Made by a program: the position numbers and the translations under genes
Part shown: positions 46,766 through 57,208 of the stretch, one piece after another
How the letters are laid out: every line of letters begins with the position of its first letter
Numbering within the stretch: position 1 is the first letter of the stretch
Notes under the pieces: model-generated
What the model saw: only the letters and a program-made list of their open reading frames with translations
Databases searched by the model: none
What the model was told of the DNA's origin: nothing
From: Aegilops tauschii subsp. strangulata
Lineage: Eukaryota > Streptophyta > Magnoliopsida > Poales > Poaceae
Assembly (NCBI RefSeq): GCF_002575655.3
Contig: NC_053037.3
Location: 143,107,207-143,171,206, forward strand
Direction: 5' to 3'
Length of the DNA stretch: 64,000 bases

Positions 46766-47284
46766 TTATCCTCTCAAACGGCAAAAGACTTTCTCATCAA
46801 GCGGTTTGGTGAATATATCCGCCAATTGCTTATCGATACGAACATACTTAAGATCAATGTCCCCTTTAGCAACATGATCTCGAATGAAATGATGACGAAC
46901 TTCAATATGCTTAGTTCGAGAATGTTGCACGGGATTATGAGCAATCTTAATGGCACTTTCATTGTCACAAAGCAAAGGAACATGTTTCACATATATCCCA
47001 TAATCTTTAAGAGTTTGGGTCATCCAAAGTAATTGAGCACAACATGAACCAGCGGCAATGTATTCCGCTTCGGCGGTGGATAAGGATACCGAGTTTTGTT
47101 TCTTGGAGGACCAAGACACAAGAGATCTACCAAGAAATTGACAAGTACCCGAAGTGGATTTTCTATCAACCTTGTCTCCGGCATAGTCCGAATCGGAGTA
47201 GCCAACAAGATCAAAAGAAGACCTCTTAGGATACCAAATGCCAAAATTTGGTGTATGTATTAAGTATCTCACTATCCTTTTCAC
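46766..47284 (-). pseudogene. Copia RNase H domain
   Basis: The catalytic acidic residues are in place: GYSDSDYAGD, then STAEAEYIA, then LLCDNESAIK, followed by TKHIEVRHHFIRD. In the living element this degrades the RNA strand of the RNA:DNA hybrid. It is the C-terminal part of the Copia polyprotein. The segment between it and the reverse transcriptase (47285-47546) is broken by frame changes and a stop, so it is no longer joined to RT. Confidence 0.85.
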
Positions 47285-47959
47285 AGCCTTAAGATGGCAT
47301 TCTTTGGGGGCTGCTTGATATCATGCACACACTTAGCATAATATCGGGACGAGAGGCACATAGATATAACAACGATCCAATCATAGAGCAATAAACCTTT
47401 TGATCAACCGGTTTACCATCCTTAGTCAAATCAAGATGTCCACTAGTAGGCATGGGTGTACTCATACCTTTGCATTATTGCATATTGAACTTCTTGAATA
47501 AGTCCTTGGTGTACTTTGTTTGAGAGACAAAGGTACCCTCCTTTCTTTACTTGATTTGCAAACCAAGAAAGAATTTGAGTTCACTCATCATAGACATCTC
47601 AAACTTCTCCGACATGAGCTTTCCAAACTTTTCACTAAAATGAGGGTCAGTAGAACCAAATATAATATCATCAACATAAATTTGGCACACAAATAATTCT
47701 CCATTAACCCTTTTAGTAAAAAGAGTAGAATCTATTTTACCAATTTCAAAGCCTTTTTCAATAAGGAACTTGGTCAAGCATTTATACCACGCTCTAGGAG
47801 CTTGTTTAAGACCACAAAGAGCTTTGTGAAGTTTGTAAACATGATTGGGTTTCTTAGGATTGACAAAGCCGGGAGATTGTTTAACATAAACTTCCTCCTC
47901 AATTTCACCATTTCGAAAAGCACTTTTAATGTCCATTTGGTACAAGGTGATATCATGGT
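47285..47959 (-). pseudogene. Copia reverse transcriptase, C-terminal part
   Basis: From about 47954 the frame reads [35 protein letters not shown] and the catalytic [10 protein letters not shown], all intact to 47547, then broken. The N-terminal half lies at 49137 and above, across the solo LTR. The domain copies the RNA genome into DNA. Confidence 0.87.
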
Positions 47960-49131
47960 TGTCAGTGTGGAACGACACCTATGGGATCACAAGAATCCCT
48001 ACTATGGTTGCTGGGGCGCAGGGTTGCAAGAAGGGCAGGATCAGTAGTTAGCACAAGGATCGTTTACCCAGGTTCGGGCCGCGAGGATGCGTAAAACCCT
48101 AGTCCTCCTTTGGTGGGTGTATTTCAGAGAGTTCTTGAGCTCTCGAACTAGCTGTGGTGAGCGTGTGGTTCGAAAGAGCCGAATCCTTCTCCAGTATGCC
48201 ATGGGCCTCCTTTTATAGTTGAAAGGGGCTGCCATAGTGGCACACAGGAGGTGGAAAGGCGCACAATGCTATGAGCTTATCGCTCGTATTACAGGACAAG
48301 TCGCATTTAATGCGCTGCTGAGGTGTCCCCTAGCTTTATCTGGGACGGGGGCGAGGCCCATCCCGTCCGTCGCCGCTCCTCCTCGCTTCGACACGCGCCC
48401 TGGCCAGCGATGCGTGCGGCGCCATGTAGGCAGGTAGGCAGCTGAGCTGGCGCGGCGGTAGGGTCTTCACAAAGATCTGCATGCCGCCACGCAGGCGCTT
48501 GATGAGTTGGCATGGGAGCTGCATGTCGCCACGCAGGTGCCTGCCCAGCTGGTTGGGTTGGTAGCTGCATGCGAACGGCGGTGGACACTTGGTTGGTGCG
48601 GGCCCGACGGTGGCCCCGCTGGCGTCCTTGGTGAGGGCCTTGCCGGGTGGCCCGGGAAGGGTCTCGCCGTGGCGTGCTATCGTCCCCGGCAAGGATCTTA
48701 CCAGGGGTCTTGTGGTTCCCCTCGGCAAGGATCTTGCCGAGGATTGCTGTCTTCTAATCCTCATCTGGTCTTGAATATGTCTTCACAAAGATCTGCATGC
48801 CACCACAGAGGTGCCTCCCGAGCCCTGGCCCCACGTGGATGGTGGTGTTGGGGACCGTGGGCTCAAGGGTGGCTCGCTCTGTTGGTGTGGAGCGAGCTGC
48901 CCCGGCAAGGGTCTTGCCGGGGCTGCCCCGGCAAGGGTCTTGCCGGGGGAACCTGCTTCGTCCCTTTGCCCTTTGTGGTCTTGGCCTTGGCGTTGCTCTG
49001 GTTATCTTGGGCTTTGGTCTTACCTTGGCTCACCTCCCCTATTCTGCTTGGTGTGACCGTGGGTGCGGCTCCGACTGCCCGTGCACAGGTCAAGGGGTAC
49101 AAAGGTGCGCCCCTTCTTTTGTACACCGACA
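47960..49131 (-). mobile_element. Solo LTR (1172 bp) in the Copia reverse transcriptase
   Basis: The ends are TGTCAGTG and CACCGACA, with ATGGT at 47955-47959 and 49132-49136. There is no primer site or coding region inside. On the minus strand CTATAAAAGGAGG (about 48208-48220) is a TATA box, so the sense strand is minus and the sense start is TGTCGGTGTACAAAAG. It is an LTR-retrotransposon remnant left by recombination between LTRs, probably Gypsy from its general make-up. The family is not assigned. Confidence 0.88.
48600..48955. repeat. Palindromic repeat cluster in the solo LTR
   Basis: Two perfect palindromes with arms CCCCGGCAAG and CTTGCCGGGG around GGT stand side by side at about 48899-48948. 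Related imperfect copies occur upstream (about 48625-48675, 48685-48715 and 48720-48745). Each could form a 10-bp hairpin. Confidence 0.8.
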
Positions 49132-49136
49132 ATGGT

Positions 49137-49590
49137 GATTTGCATAGGCAAGTAAGATGCGGATGGACTCAAGTCTAGCAACGTGGGCATATGTCTCACT
49201 GTAGTCCATACCTTCGACTTGAGTGTAGCCTTGGGTGACGAGACATGCTTTGTTGCGAACGACTTGTCCATCTTCATCTTGCTTGTTGCGAAACACCCAT
49301 TTGGTACCGATGATGTTGTGGTTGTTGTCAGGCTTCTCGACCAATGTCCACACTTGGTTTCTCTCAAAGTTGTGTAGCTCTTCATGCATAGCATTTATCC
49401 AATCCGGATCTTCCAATGCTTCTTCAACCTTCATAGGTTCAATGCTAGAGATGAATGAATAATGTTCACAAAAGTTAGCCAAACGAGATTTAGAGCGAGT
49501 GATTCTCCCGGTTTGAATGTCATTGTAGATTTGTTCGACGGGATGGTCTCTGGTGACTCTTGCTCTAACTCGTGAGAGCTTTTGCTTGGG
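49137..49590 (-). pseudogene. Copia reverse transcriptase, N-terminal part, and linker
   Basis: The frame from 49482 reads EALEDPDWINAMHEELHNFE, WTLVEKPDNNHNIIGTKWVF and DYSETYAHVARLESIRILLA, the N-terminus of Copia RT. It runs up to the solo-LTR insertion at 49132. The preceding linker (49483-49590) reads as RITRSKSRLANFCEH in a frame separated from the integrase ORF by the stop at 49591. Confidence 0.85.
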
Positions 49591-50781
49591 TCAGGGTGGA
49601 ACATCTTCTTCATCTTGTCCTTCTTCTTGGCCTTCTTCATTGTTGACGTTGTCGTTCTCTTGTCGTGGTGGAGAAGGAGGTTGATGACGTTCATCCTGGT
49701 GTACTTCCTCCTTTTCTTCATCTTGATCTGTCCCACTCGTGGATGCTTCCATGTCGACTCTTAGTTCACCTTGTCGTGAGGTAGAAGCTTCCACTTGGAC
49801 GGACGAGGTACTCTCCTTCACCTCTGTTGGACGGATCTTGCCAATGGACAAGTCTTGGATTGCTTCCGAAGGATCTTTATCTCCTACATCAATTGGCAAT
49901 TGCTCTACTTGCGAGCCGTTAGATTCATCAAACATCACATCTACCGTCTCTTCAACCTTTCGGGTGAAATTGTTGTAGACACGGTAAGTGTGAGAGTTTG
50001 AGCCATAACCAAGTAGGAAACCTTCATGAGATTTAGGAGCAAATTTAGAACGACGATGCTTACCAAGAATGTAGCACTTTGAGATGAATACCCGAAAGTA
50101 TCCAACTTGGGGTTTGTTACCGGTGAGAAGCTCGTATGCCATCTTGCTGAGTAGCTTGTGAAGATACAAGCAATTTGTTGCATGACAAGCCGTCTCAATT
50201 GCTTCCGCCCAAAAGTGTTTTGGAGTCTTGTACTCATCAAGCATCATTCTTGCCATCTCAATAAGAGTTCGGTTCTTCCTCTCAACAACTCCATTTTGTT
50301 GAGGCGTGTACGTAGCCGAGAACTCGTGTGAAATCCCTTGTTCGTCAAGAAAGGTATCCATATTTGCATTCTTGAACTCCGTTCTGTTGTCGCTCCGAAC
50401 CTTCTTGATCTTCACTTCAAATTGGTTTTGGGCCTTCCTAGAGAATTTTTTGAAGATCTTTTGGACCTGCGATTTATCATCAAGAAAGAACACCCACGTA
50501 AATCTTGAAAAATCATCAACTATGACTAGACCAAATGAGTTACCACCGAGACTCTTGTAGGCATTAGGACCAAAGAGATCCATGTGAAGTAGCTCGAGCG
50601 GTCTTCTCGTGGTCATGATGTTCTTCACGGGGTGGCTTCCTCCAACTTGTTTTCCTGCTTGACAAGCACTACTTAGTCTATCCTTGTCAAATATAACATC
50701 TTTTACTCGAAGGATATGATCACCTTTAATAAGCTTATCAAGATTTCGCATGCCCACATGACCTAACCTTCTATGCCACAA
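49591..50781 (-). CDS. Copia GAG-pre-integrase and integrase
   Basis: The 396-residue frame starts just after a stop, MWHRRLGHVGMRNLDKLIK being the GAG-pre-integrase motif. The integrase core has LLHMDLFGP, VRSDNRTEFKN and NGVVERKNRT, with 35 residues between the second Asp and the Glu (DD35E). Two key sites are altered. The usual DNGTEF reads DNRTEF, and the zinc finger shows SSACQAGK where CSACQAGK is usual, so one zinc-binding Cys is lost. The C-terminus is an acidic low-complexity linker. The enzyme would insert element DNA into the genome, but activity is doubtful. Confidence 0.85.
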   Translation of the reverse strand: MWHRRLGHVGMRNLDKLIKGDHILRVKDVIFDKDRLSSACQAGKQVGGSHPVKNIMTTRRPLELLHMDLFGPNAYKSLGGNSFGLVIVDDFSRFTWVFFLDDKSQVQKIFKKFSRKAQNQFEVKIKKVRSDNRTEFKNANMDTFLDEQGISHEFSATYTPQQNGVVERKNRTLIEMARMMLDEYKTPKHFWAEAIETACHATNCLYLHKLLSKMAYELLTGNKPQVGYFRVFISKCYILGKHRRSKFAPKSHEGFLLGYGSNSHTYRVYNNFTRKVEETVDVMFDESNGSQVEQLPIDVGDKDPSEAIQDLSIGKIRPTEVKESTSSVQVEASTSRQGELRVDMEASTSGTDQDEEKEEVHQDERHQPPSPPRQENDNVNNEEGQEEGQDEEDVPP

Positions 50782-51687
50782 CTAGCCTTTCGAGGATTTG
50801 GCAATTAAGCAAGTTCTAGGTTGAGCCTTTTTAGTGAAATCGACAATGTAAAGATCACCTCTACGGATACCGGTAAAGACCATTTTATGATTATCTCTAC
50901 GAAACACTTGGCAATCTACTTCAGTAAATAGGACATTGAAACCAAAGTCAGCATGTCTAGATACGGAAAGCAAATTGTAGCCAAGTGATTTAACGAGCAT
51001 AACATTTTGTATGGAGCTATCATGTGAGATGGCCACCTTACCGAGGCCAACCACCTTACCCTTTGAGTTATCACCAAAAGTGACATACTTCCGAGGGCCG
51101 TCGTTTTCAGCAAGCTCACGAAACATATCTTTGTCTCCGGTCATATGATCAGTACATCCACTATCAAGGACCCATTCCTTTCCTCCAGCCATGTAGCCGC
51201 GAAGATTGTCCATAAGACCAAAGTGTCTCATCGCATCATCAAGATCATAGTAACTATCATCATCCTCATCATAGTATCCATGTTCAACATCGTCTTGTGA
51301 TTGATCAATTCCTAGAGAGGGTAATTCATTAGATAAATGATCATCACAATGGTCATCTTTGTGAATTCTAATGACTTCGGAAATGATATTGCTAACGATT
51401 CCAACATCTCCTTTGGCACGCATGAGATCACGAAGCTCAAATAGATAATCATCAAACTTAGGATCACTAGTACTCATTTTACTCAAGGCAATAGACTTAT
51501 GAAGAATTTTGTCTAGATTTTCCAAGGAATAATTTGGGAACCGTTCCTCAAGAAATCTCCATATAGTGTAGGCATAATCAAGAGTAGGTAAGCTAGCAAT
51601 CAAATTTTTGGGCAATCCTCTAATGATAAGATTGATAGTTCTAAGATTGCGAATCATGTCAAGATCCTCATCGGGAGTGGGATGCAA
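50782..51687 (-). pseudogene. Copia gag remnant and protease
   Basis: The N-terminal third reads as a Copia gag (RGLPKNLIASLPTLDYAYTI, LEERFPNYSLENLDKILHKS). It is shorter than a full gag, and no CX2CX4HX4C knuckle is present, so part has been lost. The protease motif is WVLDSGCTDHMTG, with the D-S-G triad intact. The frame ends SSKG followed by TAG (50782-50784) where Trp is usual before LWHRR, separating it from integrase by a single substitution. Confidence 0.8.
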
Positions 51688-51880
51688 GGATCACTAGGGG
51701 AAATGCAAGGACTAGTAATGTACTTGTTCAAGTGATATTCATTGAAAATCTCAAGCATCTCAATTTTTCACTCATGAAAGTACTCTCCATCAAGTATAGG
51801 CACTCTATGTCTAAGACTCCCCAATGTAGACTCATCCATCTTCCTCCAATGGTGATTAAACCAAAGCAATGGAGACCAAA
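51688..51880 (-). other. Copia leader
   Basis: This is the short untranslated or gag N-terminal region between the primer site and the first long frame. It contains no distinct feature. Confidence 0.5.
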
Positions 51881-51892
51881 GCTCTGATACCA
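51881..51892 (-). other. Copia primer-binding site (initiator Met tRNA)
   Basis: The minus strand reads TGGTATCAGAGC two bases inside the LTR. This is the standard site complementary to the 3' end of plant initiator tRNA-Met and confirms minus orientation. Confidence 0.95.
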
Positions 51893-51894
51893 AT

Positions 51895-53493
51895 TGAAAG
51901 GATCGAGAAGAGGTGTCTAGAGGGGGTGAATAGACTCTTAGCAAGAAAAGTTGCAGTTTTTAAATTCTTTAAGTTGAAGTGGAGTTTTAGCACAAGTTCA
52001 AACATTCACAATACATATCAAGCAAGCATGGCAAGAGTATTTGAGTAGCGGAAAGTAAAACATGCAAGTTGCAAGAATGTAAAGGGATGGGATTGGAGTG
52101 TGCAAACGCAATTGGAGACACGGAGATTTTTGGCATGGTTCCGATAGGTGGTGCTAACGTACATCCACGTTGATGGAGACTTCAACCCACGAAGGGTAAT
52201 GGTTGCACGAGTCCATGGAGGGATCCACCTACAAAGGGTCCACGAAGAAGCAACCTTGTCTATCCTACCATGGCCATCGCCCACGAAGGACTTGCCTCAC
52301 TAGGGTAGATCTTCACGAAGTAGGCGATCTCCTTGCCCGTACAAACTCCTTGGTTCAACTCCACAATCTTGACGGAGGCTCCCAAGTGACACCTAGCCAA
52401 TCTAGGAGACACCACTCTCCAAAAGGTAATAGATGGTGTGTTGATGATGAACTCCTTGCTCTTGTGCTTCAAATGATAGTCTCCCTAACACTCAACTCTC
52501 TCTCATAGGATTGGATTTGGTAGAAAGACGATTTGAGTGGAAAGCAACTTGGGGAAGGCTAAAGATCAAGATTTATGTGGTTGCAATGAAATATCTTGAC
52601 CTCAACACAAGTGTAGGTGGTTCTCTCTCAGAAAATGTATGTTGGAAGTGTAGGCATGTTCTGATGGCTCTCTCCATGAATGAAGAGTGGGTGGAGTGGT
52701 ATTTATAGCCTCCACACAAAATCTAACCGTTACACACAAATCACCAAACTCGGTGGGACCGAACTATAAAACTCAGTCAGACCGATTTGGTTCATAATGT
52801 GACCGTTAGGCATTTCGGTGGGACCGACATGATCAACTCGGTGGGACCGATGTGCTAGGGTTAGGGTAAAGCCTTATCTCGGTTGGACCGATTACACAAA
52901 CTTGGTGGGACCGATTTGGGTAATAAGCACAACAGAGAGTTGGCCAAGCAAACTCGGTGGGACCGATTTCATATTTCGGTGAGACCGAAATTAATGCAAT
53001 AGGCAATAGAGAGTTTGCAAGTCCATCTCGGTGAGACCGCGATCCCATCGGTGAGACCGAATTGATTAGGGTTTCTGGCAGTGGCTATGTCAAGTGAACT
53101 CGGTGGCGCCGGATAGAAAGTTTCGGTGGGGCCGAGTTTGGCTTTTGGTTTGGGACATATGTGGATGTGAGAAAGTGGTTGAGGGCTTTAGAGCATATCA
53201 CTAAGCACTTTGAGCAAGTAACTCATTAAGCAACACCTCACCCCCTTTTAATAGTATTGGCTTTTCCTATGGACTCGATGTGATCTTGGATCACTAAAAG
53301 TAAAATGTAGAGTCTTGTGCTTTGAGCTTGAGCCAATCCTTTGTCCTTATCATCCTGAAGGGGTTCCACATCCTCTAGTCCACGCCACTCCATTGTTGAA
53401 CTTATCTGAAACATACTAGATGAAAACATTAGTCCAACAAGAGATATGTTGACATTAATTACCAAAATCACCCAGGGTGCACTTGTGCTTTCA
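51895..53493 (-). repeat. Copia 5' LTR (right copy)
   Basis: This 1599-bp copy is collinear with 3526-5127, ends TG...CA and is followed by CCGGG at 53494-53498. The minus strand carries a TATA-like GGCTATAAATACC at about 52697-52709. The TCGGT/ACCGA palindromes lie at about 52748-53060 and are better preserved here than in the left copy. Confidence 0.93.
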
Positions 53494-56036
53494 CCGGGTT
53501 GTACGACAGCCGGCCCAAGAAGCCCAAAAACTCGGCTGCCGCAACCAAGCGGCAGGAGGCCGCCGTGAAGGCGGCCCAATTCCAGAAGGCCCTGAAGCAG
53601 TGCCCGATGTTGTCTGCGTAAGTACTTTGCTCTTTCCGTTCTTGCTTTGTGTTTGCTTTTCTTTCTTCGCGATCTTCATAGTAGTTTTTCTTGTTGTTGA
53701 GTCTTCATAGGGCCCCACTCTCTCTCGCGGGCCCTGTCTGCCTCGGTGATTGGGGCGGCGGATGACTCCGCGTCCCCCCGCCGCGTGGATCCACTCGCCG
53801 ACCTCGAGGAGGCGACGGAGAGGAACGCGCGGGAGGCGCGGGAAGAGCAGGAGAAGGCGGAGCGGGAGAAGGCAGAGGCAGCCAAGACGACACAAGAGGA
53901 GGCCGATGTCGCGGCTAAGGCCCATGCCAACGCGGAGGCCAGGGAGCAGGCGGACGCGGCCGCCAAGGCGCAGGCGGAGGAAGTGTCCCACAGCCGGGCT
54001 CCGGAGCCCACTGGCCCGCAGCACGCGGATCCGCCGGTGCCGGAGGTCCAGGCGCCGACAGGAGAGGCCGACGCTGATTGGCCGGTCTTGGAGAGGGAAG
54101 GGGGCGGCCCTGTTGTTTTGCAGGCGGAGGGGGCTCCGCGTGCAATGGCTGTCGATGCGCAAGGCAGCCGGCCTGATGCGTCGCAGGTGCCGCCATCTGG
54201 CGGCGAGTTGGTGGTGGGTCCAATCCCCACAGTCTGTGTTCCGGTGCGCCGGCGTGCAGAGAAGGCGGCCTCAGCGCCACAACCGCCGGAGATCCGGGCC
54301 GCTAGCTCATCGGCTCCCGACGCCGGAGCCACCAGTGCCGCCCCACCGGACTGGACGCCAGGGGGCGGTACGGGTGTTTTGAACACGTCCGTGCAGGAAG
54401 TCCAAGCCCAGCTCCAAACCCAGGGCGCCGCTCTCTAGGGATACACGCAGGAGTCCCTGGCGACGCGGACGGCCGTCCGGGTATGCTTCTTACTTCTTGT
54501 TTTTGATTTTCGTAATCTTCCGTGGGGGCGCACCAGCGCACCCACTGGGTGTAGCCCCCGAGTTCCAGGTCGGCTACTGAGCAGGCAGCTCAGAACTTCA
54601 AGGTGAGTTCCTAGTGCTAACTTTTTCTTCTGTTGTCTTCGTTGCAGGACTACCACAACATCCGTGCGGCCGCCTTCAACTCCTAGGTCCAGGAGCTGGC
54701 CAAGCGGACCTCTGACTTGACGTAGAGATGGAGTAAGCACTCCGTCTTCTCTCTCGCGGGGGCGCGTCAGCGCACCTGCTGGGTGTAGCCCCCGAGATTC
54801 AGGCCGACTGCTGAGCAGTCGGGCCGGATCTCCCGGCAACCACTTGTCTTCTTTGTTGATATTGATGTATTTTTCTTTCTTATCTTTGCAGAGGCCGCCG
54901 CCGAACTGCAGCAGCGCCTGGGCGAGGTCCAAACCGAGCTGCATGCCAAGGAGGAGGAGCGCAGCAAGGCGGTTTAGGAGTGAGAGTGCCTGACCAAGGA
55001 GCTGGCGGACTAGGCGGAGGGGCACAAGGCGGAGCTCCAGAAGCTGAAGGACAGCGAGGCTCACCTCCAGGACGAGTTCGAGACTCAGCGCTCAAACTGG
55101 GCAGAGAAGGAGAAGTTCCTGACCAAAGGCTACGGCGAGATTGAGGACATGATTGACGGTAATTTATTTCTTCTTCTTGAACAGCTGCCGACTGCTGTAG
55201 GAGCCGGCTTCTGCCTTCTAATATTTTGTTCTTCTTCTTGCGCAAAGTACTTCCTAGGCTACTTCGTCGCTGTCAGCCGGGCCATCGAGGCGCGGCGCGA
55301 CGTGCGAAGGAGGGCAGGTGCGAACATCGCGCCCAACGTGCCCCAAAATCTCGGCGAGCAGCTCCTGGCCGTCAAGGCGCGCCTGCAGCCAGCTCACAGG
55401 ATGCTCTGCCGTCTGCAACGCGCCGAGGCTCAGGTGCTGACCACCCTCTGGCCAGACGGTCAAGTTCCGCGCACCCCCAGTCGGACTGCCGATTGGCTCT
55501 AGGTAGCAGTCGGACGCTTCGAGGCCTGGAAGGGCGCAGCGGCTCGGGCGGGTGCTCAGACAACCTTGGAATTCGCCAAGGCGTGGTATTCAAGCCTGAA
55601 TCTGGCCCAGCTGGCCACCTTCCGGCGGGAGGCTAGTCCGGAGCTGGCGGCGGTGGGTCCTGCGCTTTCTCAGCGCGCGGCGGCACTCGCCGAGTACGCC
55701 GACACCGCCATGTTCCACCCCGAGCTGGATGAGGAGGGCGCTGAGGTGCCGCCCAACTGGTTCGGGCTGAACCCGACGGATGGGGAGGACTTGGCGGAGG
55801 AGATCGCTTCTAGCGACGAGGGCAAGGATGAAGAGAACAAGGAAGGCGAAGACGACGGATCGGAGGACGGAGCGGACGGCCAGCCTCAGCCCGATCGAGC
55901 CTCGACCAGCGAGCCGTGTGTGGCCGCACCGACTGCTGATGCTGACCAGGCTGAGACTCACCAGTCGGCCGCTCCACCGTCCGGCACCGCTGCCTCCACC
56001 AACCTGTCAGGCCCGCCTATTGCTCCTCTGGCCTAG
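53494..56036 (+). pseudogene. Antisense extra ORF of Gypsy A, 3' part
   Basis: This continues the gene cut at 3525. A first segment runs to 53618 (donor GTAAGT). The next exon starts at about 53711 and encodes a Lys/Glu/Ala-rich coiled-coil-like stretch (ATERNAREAREEQEKAERE). Further exons lie at about 54648-54727, 54893-55158 and 55247-56036, with GT/AG borders. The last reads RRVGANIAP-like and LAEYADTAMFHPELDEEG and ends with an acidic, Ser/Ala-rich tail and stop at 56034-56036. In-frame stops occur at about 54436, 54685, 54724, 54976, 54982, 55012 and 55501, mostly TAG. The predicted product would resemble a coiled-coil structural protein. Its role is unknown. Confidence 0.72.
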
Positions 56037-56089
56037 GCATCCATTTTACCTTGTCTTTTCCTGTTCTTGTAATCTTTTGAACAAGTATG

Positions 56090-57208
56090 TTAAATCACGC
56101 AATTCCACCCGCTGGGGGTGTATTCAAACTCTGTTGAATTCTGGCTATGAGCCTTGCTATGTAAATTAATTCTCGCACAAGTTTGTGCTTTGTCGGGTTC
56201 TACTTTGCCTTGCACAAGGTCCCCCTCTCGGAAGGATCGAGGTCTGACCTTCCGGCTGTGGTAGCGACGCAGGCTCTGCTGGTAGATGGCGGACCGACTG
56301 AGTGCTAATAGCCGGCCCTCTTCCAGCAGAATGACATCGTCTTCTCGCGCCTCCTTAGCCTCCGCCTCCGTGTACATGGTGACGCGAGGCGAGTCAAACT
56401 CGATGTCTGTTGGGATGACGGCCTCAGCCCCTTACACGAGGAAGAAGGGAGTGAAACTGGTTGATTTGTTCGGCGTGGTCCGGAGACTCCAGAGGACGGC
56501 CGACAACTCTTCGATCCAACAGCCGGCCGAGCGCTCCAGTGGCTCGACCTGTCGGGGCTTGATGCCAGATAAGATGAGGCCGTTTGCTCGCTCGACTTGG
56601 CCGTTTGACTGCGGATGGGCAACGAACGCTAAGTCCAGTCGGATGCCCTGCGTCGCGCAGAAACGGGCCAAAGCGCCTTTGGCAAAGTTTGTGCCATTGT
56701 CAGTAATGATGCCATGTGGTATGCCGTACCGGACGATGATATCTGCGATGAAGGTCACAACAGTCGGACCGTTCAGCTTCTTGATTGGCTTCGCTTCAGT
56801 CCACTTGGTAAATTTGTCCATGGCGACCAGCAGGTGGGTCATGCCACCACGTGCTGTCTTGAACGGGCCCACCATGTCCAGCCCCCAGACGGCAAATGGC
56901 CAAGTGAGGGGGATGGTCTTGAGTGCAGAAGCCGGCAGGTGTGGCTTGGAGCCAAATTTTTGGCACCCCTTGCACTTCTTGACCAAGTCCTTGACGTCAT
57001 CCAAAGCAGTCGGCCAGAAGAACCCATGGCAGAAGGCTTTGGCGACAAGGGATCTGGAGGCCGCATGGTGGCCGCACCCGCCTTGGTGGATATCTCTAAG
57101 GATTGCCTTGCCTTTCTCTGGCTCAACGCAGCACTGGAAGACGCCAGTCACGCTGTGCTTGACAAGCTCTCTGTTTACTATCGTGTATGCGGCTGCCCGG
57201 CATTGCAC
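56090..57208 (-). pseudogene. Gypsy A integrase
   Basis: From 57208 the frame carries the zinc finger (IHQGGCGHHAASRSL ... KKCKGCQKF) and the core WGLDMVGPF, IITDNGTNFAKG and NGQVERANGL, with 35 residues between the second Asp and the Glu, so DD35E is intact. It ends FFLV followed by a stop at about 56432 where the family has FFLVYGAEAV. The tail continues in frame as PTDIEFDSPRVTMYTEAEAK to about 56185. The order RNase H then integrase is Gypsy-type. Confidence 0.87.

Larger units (their letters stand above)
3526..53493 (-). mobile_element. Sirevirus-like Copia retrotransposon (SIRE/Maximus lineage), carrying nested insertions
   Basis: The two LTRs end in TG...CA and are flanked by CCGGG. 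On the minus strand, the initiator-Met primer-binding site (51881-51892) is followed by gag, protease, integrase, reverse transcriptase and RNase H, which is the Copia order. Several GGGGGAG purine tracts precede the 3' LTR, as described for Sireviruses. Without the CACTA element and the solo LTR the element is about 9 kb. By eye the LTRs differ at roughly 55-60 of 1600 sites (about 3.5%). At the commonly used grass LTR rate of 1.3e-8 substitutions per site per year this implies an insertion a little over one million years ago. Stops and interruptions make it non-autonomous. Confidence 0.9.

Noticed and set aside
48507..49178. Plus-strand frame of 223 codons within the solo LTR
   Set aside because: The translation is Gly/Pro/Trp-rich from the palindromic repeats and crosses the LTR border into Copia RT, so it is not a gene.
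53676..54386. Long minus-strand frames opposite the antisense ORF (for example 236 codons)
   Set aside because: They are shadow frames of GC-rich coding DNA. The plus-strand reading fits the coiled-coil exon of the extra ORF and its splice sites.
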